DNA of 41,418 nt from Opitutia bacterium UBA4506 (GTDB lineage: Bacteria; Verrucomicrobiota; Verrucomicrobiia; Opitutales; Puniceicoccaceae), in assembly GCA_002388665.1 (NCBI GenBank), contig DGMY01000014.1:1-41418 (forward strand). The letters run 5' to 3'. Below, piece by piece: positions 1 to 8,019 of this stretch; position 1 is the stretch's first letter, and each line of letters begins with the position of its first letter. The notes beneath the pieces are model-generated. The model ran no database searches and was not told the origin of the DNA. It was given only the letters and a program-made list of their open reading frames with translations. Made by a program: the position numbers and the translations under genes.

Positions 1-278
1 TGGGGTGGACTCTCGGTGGGGACCGGACTGCGGAAAGACCTGTTTGGATAGTCGGGTACTGGCAGCTCCGGGGACAATTGTGGGGCATTTGATCGTCCGT
101 CGAGGGACTCGGAGGTGTCGCTCCACTCGCTAAAGGGTGTGGCAGCCGGTGGTGTGGTTGGTCGATCTTGTCCCGGAAGGAATCAGAACACCGCCGGTTG
201 CAAATTAGATTCAAGGCAATTCGCTGATTGTGCTTTGTTGCCAGCATTGCTCAACTAGTTCGTTGGGAGGTATTTATA
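1..278. other. Left-edge sequence without an assignable gene
   Basis: Short open stretches run in from the left edge. One frame stops near position 51, another near 90 and the third near 132. Any of these could be the C-terminal tail of an upstream gene, but none carries a motif I recognise. No tRNA or other structured RNA consensus was seen. The last part holds the ribosome binding site of the pseudouridine synthase gene (GGAGG at 266-270). Confidence 0.3.
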
Positions 279-1247
279 GTGGATGATTTAGAAAAGGATA
301 GTGAAGTTCGCCATTTGCAGGTCGATTGCGTCGACCGTGTGAGGCTTGATCGCTGGTTGTCGGAGAAGGTTTCGGCGGTTTCGCGGTCGCGTTTGCAGAA
401 AGCGATTCGCAATGGAGACGTGCTGGTCGATGGGGAAAAGGTATCTCCTCGAGAAATGGTTTCGGAGGGTCGAGTTGTCCAAATCCGCGAGGAAGTATTG
501 CGGGTAGACACGGTTGAAACAGCGATTCCACTACCGCAAGAGCTGCCTTTAGATATTCTCTATGAGGACGAATGTATCCTTGTTCTCAACAAAGCACCGG
601 GAATGGTTGTCCATCCGGGAAACGGCTGCTCAGGTGGTACAATTGTCAACGGGGCCCTTCACCATTGTGGGGAGTTACCAGTATTTGACGAGATCGATAG
701 GCCGGGAGTCATCCATCGTTTGGACAAAGAAACCACGGGAGCACTCATCATTGCAAAGACTGAGAGGGCGGGGAGGGAACTCATGAGGCAGTTTCATGAT
801 AGAGAAACGCGCAAATCCTATCTAGCAGTCGTTCAAGGCTGGGATCTCGATGATTCGGGCGTCTGCGAAGGAAGCATCGGTCGAGATTCGGTGCGGAGGA
901 CTAGAATGGCAGTCACCGAGAATGGACGTTCAGCTCGTTCAACCTGGGAAGTTCATGAGAGGTGCTACGAGGAGAATTGGGCAGTGGTCCAAGTAGAGAT
1001 TGAAACGGGACGAACACACCAAATAAGAGTCCATCTATCTAACGAAGGCTATCCGATTCTAGGAGATTCTCAGTATGGATTCCGAAAAAATCGATCCTCG
1101 GGGCAGGCTCGCACAGTGAGTCGGGTCATGCTCCACGCTGCAGAGATCGCTTTTGATCATCCCGAAACCGGACAGCGGATGGTGATTGAAGCACCAGTAC
1201 CTCCAGATATGGGGTTATACTTGAAAAGCAATCCGAAGAAAAACTAA
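279..1247 (+). CDS. RluA/RluD family 23S rRNA pseudouridine synthase
   Basis: The enzyme isomerises uridine to pseudouridine in ribosomal RNA in the cytoplasm. An N-terminal S4-type RNA-binding domain (about residues 15-75, with RLDRWLS) precedes the catalytic domain. The RluA-family catalytic motif HRLDKETTGAL, with the essential aspartate, and the later GRTHQIRVHL motif are both present. At 322 residues the length is normal for RluC/RluD relatives. I chose the GTG at 279 because GGAGG lies 8 nt upstream at 266-270. The frame stays open back to a TTG at 228, but that extension adds residues with no family similarity. The S4 domain suggests RluD- or RluC-type specificity, but the exact target uridines cannot be read from sequence. 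The gene ends 4 nt inside the convergent tautomerase-like gene. Confidence 0.9.
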   Translation: MDDLEKDSEVRHLQVDCVDRVRLDRWLSEKVSAVSRSRLQKAIRNGDVLVDGEKVSPREMVSEGRVVQIREEVLRVDTVETAIPLPQELPLDILYEDECILVLNKAPGMVVHPGNGCSGGTIVNGALHHCGELPVFDEIDRPGVIHRLDKETTGALIIAKTERAGRELMRQFHDRETRKSYLAVVQGWDLDDSGVCEGSIGRDSVRRTRMAVTENGRSARSTWEVHERCYEENWAVVQVEIETGRTHQIRVHLSNEGYPILGDSQYGFRKNRSSGQARTVSRVMLHAAEIAFDHPETGQRMVIEAPVPPDMGLYLKSNPKKN

Positions 1248-1600
1248 GAGATTATCTTTTTGAATGATCTCCCGTTCCAAGCGGTCTTCGCCCGATCAAT
1301 GTCTTCGAATCGGATGTAGGTCGTCGGGGGAGGGGAGCCGATTAGACGTTCAAGAAGCTTTGAAAGAGGGCCGATCAGTGAATCGATTTGGTATTGGCGG
1401 ATTCCGGAACTCGAGAGTGTGACTAGCGAAGAGGGGCCGCTTTGGGAACCAAAGAGAATTTGAGAGCGAGTATAGATGACTTGGATGAACGAGTTATTTT
1501 TTTGTAGCTCATCCGAAAGTAGCTGAGTGACCTTCTCAGAAAACTCAGCGAAACTCGTATCGTCTTGCGGAATATTGCTGTTGATATGAAGAATAGCCAT
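1244..1600 (-). CDS. MIF/phenylpyruvate tautomerase-like protein, catalytic proline replaced
   Basis: This 118-residue protein matches the macrophage migration inhibitory factor (MIF) family over its whole length. It has an N-terminal strand ending in NIP, an FGSQSGPSSLVTLSSSG segment corresponding to the FGG.x.P.a...L.SiG core, and a C-terminal TYIRFEDIDRAKTAWNGRSF segment matching the family YI.F.D....GWNG.TF ending. Family members are trimers whose N-terminal proline acts as the base in keto-enol tautomerisation. Here the start reads Met-Ala-Ile-Leu, so alanine occupies the proline position. The protein is therefore likely not a conventional tautomerase, although the fold seems intact. It is transcribed divergently from the small membrane ORF, only 29 bp away, and converges on the pseudouridine synthase gene with a 4-nt overlap. 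Confidence 0.8.
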   Translation of the reverse strand: MAILHINSNIPQDDTSFAEFSEKVTQLLSDELQKNNSFIQVIYTRSQILFGSQSGPSSLVTLSSSGIRQYQIDSLIGPLSKLLERLIGSPPPTTYIRFEDIDRAKTAWNGRSFKKIIS

Positions 1601-1629
1601 CGGAAGAACAGACTTTCAGTTTATAAAAT

Positions 1630-1770
1630 ATGGACGAAGATACAAATCTAAACTCAGAGGACGAAACGTCGGACAAAAAGGGCATTCCCCTGCGTTGGAT
1701 TTTCTATGCGATACTGGTGTATGCATTTTGCCAGACCCTGTACATTTGGTGGCAGGTAAATGGAGAGTGA
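1630..1770 (+). CDS. Small single-pass membrane peptide coupled to hemW
   Basis: An ATG at 1630 opens a 46-codon frame ending in TGA at 1768-1770. The N-terminal 20 or so residues are acidic and polar (MDEDTNLNSEDETSDKK). They are followed by a hydrophobic aromatic stretch (WIFYAILVYAFCQTLYIWW) that looks like one transmembrane helix, then a short tail. The stop overlaps the hemW start (ATG at 1760) by 11 nt, an arrangement typical of translational coupling. I recognise no family. The overlap, the acidic-then-hydrophobic pattern and the fill of an otherwise empty gap argue that it is real. No ribosome binding site is obvious, so it remains a prediction. Confidence 0.55.
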   Translation: MDEDTNLNSEDETSDKKGIPLRWIFYAILVYAFCQTLYIWWQVNGE

Positions 1771-2908
1771 ATTTGAGCCTAGCCGCATCCCAGACGGGTC
1801 GGCGCTGTATCTGCATGTTCCCTTTTGTGCTTCGATTTGCGATTTTTGCGCATTTGATAAGGCGCTGCCTTCACCGGGAGATTGGGAAATATACCGGGAA
1901 GCGTTTCACAGTGAATGGAAGTCCCTTCAATTTGAGGGAAAAGTTCGGTCGATCTTTTGGGGAGGCGGTACCCCGGGCTTATTGAAGGCATCGGACATTG
2001 AGAAAATTGCTGCCCCATTTCAATCTGTCGCCGAAGATGGAGCAGAGTGGACAGTAGAGCTCACTCCCTTGTGCCCGACAACTGAAAAATTAGCGGCGTG
2101 GAAAAACGTCGGAGTCAATCGGCTGTCCCTGGGGGTACAGTCGTTTCGGCCTCGCTTGCTCGAGGCGATGGGAAGGCCTTATTCGACTGAGAAGATACCT
2201 AAGATTGTCGAGAAGATACGGGGAGCTGGATTTCAAAATCTGAATCTGGACCTGATCATTGCATTTCCCGGACAGACAGAAGACGAGCTGATGCAGGATC
2301 TCGAACAGTCCATCGCCTTGGCCCCGGACCATCTATCCGTTTATTGCCTGACTCTGGAGGAGGACACTGCGCTTTATACCCGGCTGACAAGATCCGGTCA
2401 CGTGGTGGATCTGGAACAGGAAGCCAGGCTCTATGAAACTGCTTGGTCCTTTCTCGAGGAACACGGGTATCATCAGTATGAGATCTCGAATTTTGCCAGG
2501 AAAGGTTTCCAGTGTGAACATCACTTGAATGTTTGGAGAATGGGTAACTGGAGAGGACTCGGTCCCTCTGCCGCCTCCCAGTTGGGAGAATACCGATTCC
2601 AAAATCCTCACGAATTGCGGAAGTGGGCGGATTTCGTTCCATTGAGTGAAGGTGACACCTATGCTGGGATGGAGAGAATTACCGGTGATTCACGGATACT
2701 CGAAAAATTTGCGTTTGGCCTTCGAATGAACGAAGGAGTTTCGAAAGAGTGCTTGGCCGGGATCAGTTCAAAGGAGTTGGACCGGCTCGATAGCTTCGTC
2801 GAACAGCTGAAAAGTGAGAGATATCTTGAGCTAATTGGAGATCGGTACGTGTTAACATTGACGGGTCGTCTCTTAGCCGATGAAATCTCGCGTTGGATCC
2901 TCTCCTAA
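1760..2908 (+). CDS. hemW: HemW-like radical SAM protein (coproporphyrinogen III oxidase-like)
   Basis: The N-terminus carries the radical SAM cluster motif CASICDFC (CxxxCxxC) within YLHVPFC, followed by the SAM-binding glycine motif FWGGGTPGLL. The C-terminal part, ending around YHQYEISNFARKG and the later HemN-type domain, is characteristic of HemW. HemW proteins were long annotated as oxygen-independent coproporphyrinogen oxidases. Studied members act as heme-binding proteins or heme chaperones rather than as true HemN enzymes. The protein is cytoplasmic and 382 residues long, close to the family norm. The ATG at 1760 is preferred because it sits just ahead of the conserved LHVPFC block and overlaps the upstream small ORF. 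A lipoprotein gene follows after 38 nt and may be co-transcribed. Confidence 0.87.
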   Translation: MESEFEPSRIPDGSALYLHVPFCASICDFCAFDKALPSPGDWEIYREAFHSEWKSLQFEGKVRSIFWGGGTPGLLKASDIEKIAAPFQSVAEDGAEWTVELTPLCPTTEKLAAWKNVGVNRLSLGVQSFRPRLLEAMGRPYSTEKIPKIVEKIRGAGFQNLNLDLIIAFPGQTEDELMQDLEQSIALAPDHLSVYCLTLEEDTALYTRLTRSGHVVDLEQEARLYETAWSFLEEHGYHQYEISNFARKGFQCEHHLNVWRMGNWRGLGPSAASQLGEYRFQNPHELRKWADFVPLSEGDTYAGMERITGDSRILEKFAFGLRMNEGVSKECLAGISSKELDRLDSFVEQLKSERYLELIGDRYVLTLTGRLLADEISRWILS

Positions 2909-2946
2909 CTTTTCCTTGCACGCATGAAAGGGAGGGGGTAAAGCCT

Positions 2947-3852
2947 GTGAAAGTGTTTATGAATCGCGTTTTTCCTTTGTTCCCCGTTCTCGGGATCGTT
3001 CTGCTGCTCTCCGGATGTGGAGTTACGGTGGATAATCTCACGCCTGCTCGTGTTCCTCAAAATCCTTCGGGGATTTACACGATTACAATGCAAGCGGAGG
3101 CACGAGGAGGTGCCGTTCGAAAGAGTACTTTGCAGGGGAGCATTGTGATTGACGGGGAGACCCTGCCGATGGAGCGCAATCCTATTGATCCGAACATATT
3201 CGATTTCGATTATGTGATGCCGGAAGACCAATCGGAGGCCGCCTACTATTTTATTCTCAATTACAACGTCTTGGGAGGCTCGAAAGAGAAACCGAAGCAG
3301 GTGATTTCGTCTCTGTATAACTTCAAGCTCGTGAACAAGTACGTGATCCAGATGCAGGTTGATCGCGCACCAGTTGGGCGACCCGTAACTGTGCTTGGGC
3401 GTCGATTTTTCCGATCAGACAAAATCATCGTTGGTGGAGTTGAAGCTGAAACCCGTTTCAAATCGGACAACGAGGTTGAATTTGTGGTCCCACCACTACC
3501 AGCCGGAGAATCCTATTTTGTACAGCTGCAGACCGATGGCCGCAGAGTTCCAATTGGAAATTTCATGATCGATCTTTCTCTACTCAAAGTGGCACCGAAG
3601 AGCATAACCATGGCGCCAGGAGATACAGCGTTGCTCGTCTTCTCAGTGGACTTTGAGGCCCCAGCGGGTGGTTTAGCTGTGCGAATTACCACGGATGTTC
3701 CCTCATCGGTGATCATGCCGGAAGTGATTATTCCTGCGGGAAGTCGCTCGGTTAGTGTTCCAATTGAAGGAGGAAACCCTGGCGTTGGAGCACTCTTTGC
3801 GGACGTGCCCGGCATGAAGGAAGTTACGATTCCTATCTCAGTGATCGAGTAG
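2947..3852 (+). CDS. Secreted lipoprotein with a TIG/IPT-like domain
   Basis: The protein begins with a lipoprotein signal peptide: hydrophobic VFPLFPVLGIVLLLSGC, with lipobox LLSG-C. It should be anchored in the membrane through that cysteine. The GTG at 2947 is chosen because a GGAGGGGG tract at 2931-2938 lies 8 nt upstream; an ATG at 2959 is a possible internal alternative. About residues 140-210 (PVTVLGRRFF, then VGGVEAETRF and VPPLPAGESY) resemble a TIG/IPT immunoglobulin-like fold. The C-terminal 90 residues look like another beta-sandwich. I see no catalytic motif, so a structural or binding role at the cell surface is inferred. It lies 38 nt after hemW in the same direction. Confidence 0.75.
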   Translation: MKVFMNRVFPLFPVLGIVLLLSGCGVTVDNLTPARVPQNPSGIYTITMQAEARGGAVRKSTLQGSIVIDGETLPMERNPIDPNIFDFDYVMPEDQSEAAYYFILNYNVLGGSKEKPKQVISSLYNFKLVNKYVIQMQVDRAPVGRPVTVLGRRFFRSDKIIVGGVEAETRFKSDNEVEFVVPPLPAGESYFVQLQTDGRRVPIGNFMIDLSLLKVAPKSITMAPGDTALLVFSVDFEAPAGGLAVRITTDVPSSVIMPEVIIPAGSRSVSVPIEGGNPGVGALFADVPGMKEVTIPISVIE

Positions 3853-3942
3853 CTCTACGCGAATCCGTCTAATCCTGCCCGCAAGTGGGGTGGGTAGGGA
3901 AACCGGATGGGCCTGGGACAGGGGTTACTTGGCTCAACTGGC

Positions 3943-4224
3943 CTAGCGGCGAATCACAAACGATTCGAATTGGTTGGAGTAGGGGGCCGATCGTTGCTCG
4001 GTCTCTCGAATGTAGTCGGATAAGGTTTCTGTAACCGCGGCGATGAAACCCGCTACTTCGGAACTACTCCCCTCTGCGACGAGATGAACCCGACCGTCGG
4101 TCAGGTTTTCTACGAATCCCGTGACCTCATAGCCCTTTGCTACTTTGAGAGTTTCGTAGCGGCATCCCACCCCTTGTACCATTCCGGAAAACCATACCTC
4201 CGATTGCGTTCGAATATCAGCCAT
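3943..4224 (-). CDS. acyP: Acylphosphatase
   Basis: This 93-residue protein is a standard small acylphosphatase that hydrolyses acyl phosphates such as acetyl or carbamoyl phosphate in the cytoplasm. The signature VWFSGMVQGVGCRYE contains the phosphate-binding loop and the catalytic arginine at residue 22. The catalytic asparagine is in GFVENLTDG at residue 40, 18 residues later, which is the family spacing. The DGRVHLVAEG block is also conserved. The only mild oddity is Cys in place of the usual Phe just before the catalytic Arg. The gene stands alone between a convergent lipoprotein gene and a downstream gene on the same strand. Confidence 0.92.
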   Translation of the reverse strand: MADIRTQSEVWFSGMVQGVGCRYETLKVAKGYEVTGFVENLTDGRVHLVAEGSSSEVAGFIAAVTETLSDYIRETEQRSAPYSNQFESFVIRR

Positions 4225-4390
4225 AGCGGGATATTTGGAGCTTCGCCGGAACCTGTCAGCATCGAATCGTCCTCAGCCTTCCTGAAACCATCACATACGG
4301 CAGCATAATAGATCAGACATATAATGCTTTACGGCTTTGGTGGGACGGCGAGGAGGTTCGGTTGGATGGTCCGGCTTGGGGGAGGCGGCT

Positions 4391-5962
4391 CTATTGGGAA
4401 GAGCCTTGGCGTCGGAACGTGTAGCCGTCGAATGTGAAGGCGGTGGCTTTGCCCTTGCTGGGCATTGTGAAGTCGAGATCGATCCAGGTTCCCAATACGA
4501 TTGGCCAGCGAATTGAGAGTTTGTCTTTAGCGACTGCGACGACCTCTGCTTCGAAGGCTGCTGGACCGCTTCTGAGGATCAGAGATGAGGGGGCTTCGGG
4601 ATCGAATGCTACTCTCCATTCGCCGAACAGATCATTGTTGTAGCTGCCGATGAACGCTTGGATTTGTTCGGGCGACAGCGTGGAGTCTTGCTCGGGAGCC
4701 TCGTTGGAGCCCAGGAGCAGGTCATCGATCTGTTTCGATTTTTGAAAAATCTCTTCCTGGAGATCCACCTCATCCGCATTTCCGAATTGTTGCTGTAGAA
4801 TCCCCGCCCGGATAGCCTCTGGTAGGGCGGTTAGGTTTCGATTGGCCAGTACAACGATCCCGAATTTCTCTTGTGGAACGAGGACTATGATCGTGCGTAC
4901 CCCATCGAGTGCGCCGCCTTTTTCAACGACCTTTAGGCCATTGTAATGATAGACTCCCCATCCGGGGGAGTAATCATAGCCGGAGTTTTCGTCGATAGGA
5001 GGGAACTCTGAGAAACTGATATCGGAAGTGATGACTGGCTCGAACATCTGATCGAGAGCCTCTTGGCTCAGGATAGATTTTTCGTCGAACTGACCCCCGT
5101 TGAGCAGCATCTGCATATAGGAAGCGAGTTCCACTGCGTTGGAAGCCAACCCGCCGGCGGAGACAAAGACCTTACTCAAATTGTGTGGGACGACATCGTA
5201 CTGCCCATTTTCATACACATGAGCGGCTGCAAAGTTCGCGGAGAAGTCGGAATCCAAAAGATCTGCCGCCTTGCCTGTGACATTCATTTGGAGGGGCGAC
5301 AGGATCTCTCGTTTGAGGACTTCCTCGAATGTGTCATTGCCGGCTTGAGCCACCATTTCTCCTGCTAGGAAAAAACCAATATTCGAGTACTCGGGATGAT
5401 CGCGAAACGAGTAGCCTGGTTCTACGAAGCGGAGTCTGTGGCGGATATCTTCCCGTGAAAGTCCCAGGTGGTCGAAGATATCGCCGAAGAAGCCGGGGAA
5501 ACCAGCTCGATGAACCAGGAAATCAGTCCCGGTAACCCAGTCGGTCGAGTAGGGAGTATACATTTCGAAGTTCGGCAAGACATCTTTTGCCGGTTTGTCC
5601 CAGGACAGAGATTTTTGATCAACCAAAGAGGCGAATGCGGCGGCGGTAAATGTCTTCGAGACGCTGGCCAGTTGAAACAGGGTTTCCTTATTCACGGTAG
5701 CCCCTGTATCGGTATCTGCGATACCATAGCCCTTGGCCATGAGGATTTCGCCATCTTTAACGATGGCAACCGATGCCCCGGGTGAATGGAACTCCTGCAA
5801 CCCCCACTCGACGATTTTATCGACCTCATCCGGAGTGATACCACTACCTGGCAGGTATCCGGGGAGGGCCTTCTCCTGGCTCTCTTGAGAGTGTACGGAA
5901 TTCATGCCAGTGAATAAGCAGAGAGCCAAGAGGAGGTGGAAGGTGCGTTGGTGTCGTTTCAT
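4391..5962 (-). CDS. Secreted serine hydrolase, beta-lactamase/penicillin-binding protein class C family
   Basis: A 25-residue N-terminal segment (HLLLALCLFTGMNSVHS) is a Sec signal peptide, so the enzyme should be periplasmic or exported. The catalytic SxxK motif appears as SVSKTF at about residue 103, and the YxN motif as YSNIGFF. Later residues include a GVYHYNGLKVVEKGGALDG region in the position of the KTG-like motif; here it reads EKGGALDG. The C-terminal ~120 residues form an extra beta-rich domain seen in many such esterases. The CubicO/EstB-like family includes esterases, D-amino-acid peptidases and beta-lactamase relatives. The substrate cannot be told from sequence, and resistance should not be assumed. 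It is divergent from the FAD monooxygenase gene. Confidence 0.85.
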   Translation of the reverse strand: MKRHQRTFHLLLALCLFTGMNSVHSQESQEKALPGYLPGSGITPDEVDKIVEWGLQEFHSPGASVAIVKDGEILMAKGYGIADTDTGATVNKETLFQLASVSKTFTAAAFASLVDQKSLSWDKPAKDVLPNFEMYTPYSTDWVTGTDFLVHRAGFPGFFGDIFDHLGLSREDIRHRLRFVEPGYSFRDHPEYSNIGFFLAGEMVAQAGNDTFEEVLKREILSPLQMNVTGKAADLLDSDFSANFAAAHVYENGQYDVVPHNLSKVFVSAGGLASNAVELASYMQMLLNGGQFDEKSILSQEALDQMFEPVITSDISFSEFPPIDENSGYDYSPGWGVYHYNGLKVVEKGGALDGVRTIIVLVPQEKFGIVVLANRNLTALPEAIRAGILQQQFGNADEVDLQEEIFQKSKQIDDLLLGSNEAPEQDSTLSPEQIQAFIGSYNNDLFGEWRVAFDPEAPSSLILRSGPAAFEAEVVAVAKDKLSIRWPIVLGTWIDLDFTMPSKGKATAFTFDGYTFRRQGSSQ

Positions 5963-6149
5963 TGTCTATTGGAATATTCTTATTTGAGCTACTGTCAATC
6001 AAGGGGTGTCGTGGAGGGATTTGCTTCTATCGCTCGATATGCACCTCATTCAATTTTATACAATCCACTCTGCGGACTCATTGTTTCATTGCCGTTAAAG
6101 GCGCTAAACTTCCCTTGATGGGACAATCAAATTTGACTAAAGTGGATCG

Positions 6150-7772
6150 ATGGATACCGAAGTTGTCATCATTGGAGGCGGCCCTTGTGGTCTTTTGTCT
6201 TCGCTTCTTTTGGCTAGATCCGGGGTTAGGAATATTGTTTTGGAGAAGCACCCTGATATTTCCTTTCACCCCAAAGCGATGGGGACTACGCGGAGGACGG
6301 CGGAGATCTTCCGCCAACTGGGACTTCTGGAAGCCATTTTAGAGAAGGATATCCGGTCTTCGATAGGGTTCATTCAAGTATGGATGCGCAGTTTTGTGGG
6401 CGAAGAGTTTGGGAGGTCGCCAGTGGCTGAGTTTGACCGCAGCTATTCTCCGTGTTCACCCTTTAGTTGTCCGCAGCCTCATATCGAAGCGGTCTTGAAA
6501 GACACGCTGGCGCACGAAGAGTTGGCAGAGGTTCGCTTCAATAGTCGGGTGTTCGATACTGTGGAAAGTGGCGATGGAGTTGTAGTCACTTTTGAGGACC
6601 GAAATACTGGAATCGCCGAACGGGTTCAAGGATCGTGGATTGTGGCCGCAGACGGTGCGGCTAGTCCGGTTCGTGAAAGGTTGGGAATCGAGACGAAAGG
6701 TCCGGGGGACCGTGGTAACTTTCTGAATGTGTATTTCCGAGCAGATTACTCCCCAAAAATTCAAGGACGCGAATCCTTGCTGTATAGCCTGCTTGATGAT
6801 GAGTATTATGAATTGATTGTCACGGTGAACGGGAAAGATGAATGGTTGATGCACCATTTTCTACAGCCCGGGGAATCGGCGGAGGATTATTCTCCGGAAA
6901 AGTTTGTGGAGATTATCCAAGAGGTGTCGGGGCTACCCGAGGTGCCCGTTGAAGTGATGAGCATCAGCCCGTGGGCGATGAGTCCTAAAGTCGCTTCTGA
7001 GTGGCGTGCGGGGCGGGTTTTATTCACTGGGGACGCGGCGGCCCGACTGTCCCCGGCCGGTGGTCTTGGAATGAATACGGGACTGCAGAGCGCTGTAAAT
7101 CTTGCCTGGAAACTTGCTGCGGTCGTTCATGGGCAGGCGTCGCCTGATTTGCTTGATACCTATGTTCGGGAGCGGATGGAGGTCGTTCAGTTCATTTTTG
7201 CGAACGCCGAAGGCAACGCCGATGAAGTTTTCGAGATCATTGGGCTGGCGATGTCTGGGGATTGGGAAAGAGCCAAGAGTAAGATCCAGCATTCACGGAG
7301 GGCCGGTAGTGGAGCGGGACTGGATCTAGGGCTAACCTACGGGTGCGGTGCGTTCGTAGCTGACGGGACGGGAGTCCCAGTGCTGGAAGATCCGGTCAAT
7401 GATTATACGCCGACTGCACGACCGGGACATCTGGCTCCTCATATCGCGATCCAAGGTCCGAACGGTGAGAGTTCCATTATCGATATGCTGGGGCAGAATT
7501 TTGTTTTAGTTACCGGACCCGACGGTGGATCGTGGGAGAGCGCTGCAGAGGATCTAAAAACTACCTATTTCAAAGGAGTCCGTCTGAGAGCAGAATCGAT
7601 TGGAAAATCCATCGATGTGAACACGAACAAGATGTTGGGACTGTATGGCATCGAGTCGGACGGAGCGGTATTGGTTCGTCCGGACGGGTATGTTGCGGCA
7701 CGTTGGCAAACCTCGGAGGGGCATGATAAGGACAGTCTTGAGACGGCGATTCGTACCGTGTTCGCACTCTGA
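6150..7772 (+). CDS. FAD-dependent aromatic-ring-type monooxygenase (group A flavoprotein)
   Basis: The N-terminal dinucleotide-binding motif VVIIGGGPCGLLSSLLL binds FAD. The DG motif (VAADGAASPVRERLG) and the GD motif (VLFTGDAAARLSPAGGLGMN) identify the para-hydroxybenzoate hydroxylase-like group. That group uses NADPH and oxygen to hydroxylate aromatic or polyketide substrates. The last ~150 residues form the thioredoxin-like C-terminal domain found in PgaE/MhpA/phenol-hydroxylase relatives, ending in GAVLVRPDGYVAARW. At 540 residues the length is typical. No other aromatic catabolism genes flank it, so the substrate is unknown. The chosen ATG directly precedes the FAD motif. Confidence 0.87.
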   Translation: MDTEVVIIGGGPCGLLSSLLLARSGVRNIVLEKHPDISFHPKAMGTTRRTAEIFRQLGLLEAILEKDIRSSIGFIQVWMRSFVGEEFGRSPVAEFDRSYSPCSPFSCPQPHIEAVLKDTLAHEELAEVRFNSRVFDTVESGDGVVVTFEDRNTGIAERVQGSWIVAADGAASPVRERLGIETKGPGDRGNFLNVYFRADYSPKIQGRESLLYSLLDDEYYELIVTVNGKDEWLMHHFLQPGESAEDYSPEKFVEIIQEVSGLPEVPVEVMSISPWAMSPKVASEWRAGRVLFTGDAAARLSPAGGLGMNTGLQSAVNLAWKLAAVVHGQASPDLLDTYVRERMEVVQFIFANAEGNADEVFEIIGLAMSGDWERAKSKIQHSRRAGSGAGLDLGLTYGCGAFVADGTGVPVLEDPVNDYTPTARPGHLAPHIAIQGPNGESSIIDMLGQNFVLVTGPDGGSWESAAEDLKTTYFKGVRLRAESIGKSIDVNTNKMLGLYGIESDGAVLVRPDGYVAARWQTSEGHDKDSLETAIRTVFAL

Positions 7773-8019
7773 CGGACGCAAGGCCTGTAGTTTTGTGGAT
7801 CGATCGGCATCGACGGATGGGTGTCATCGGGGGCAAATGGTGGATCGGGAGAGTGTCGGAAGTCGGAATATCGGATCCGGTGGTGTTTTATTGATGAATT
7901 GAGCGGGAAGTTAGAGGTTGAACCAGTGTATCGATCCGAAAATAGAGCATTCTCTTAGCTGCTGTAAAAAAATTATCATTTACTGAAAACGGAAACCCAT
8001 TTAAAAGTATTGTATTCTT
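7773..8019. other. Intergenic region upstream of the hybrid histidine kinase
   Basis: The 247 bases hold no convincing gene. The last ~90 bases are conspicuously AT-rich (runs of A around 7964-7975 and TTTAAAAGTATTGTATT before the ATG) and probably contain the kinase promoter. I could not fix a -35/-10 pair with confidence. Confidence 0.4.

Noticed and set aside
4391..5962. Antibiotic-resistance beta-lactamase
   Set aside because: The motifs fit the broad class C/PBP-like esterase family, and the KTG-equivalent region is not a clear beta-lactamase motif.
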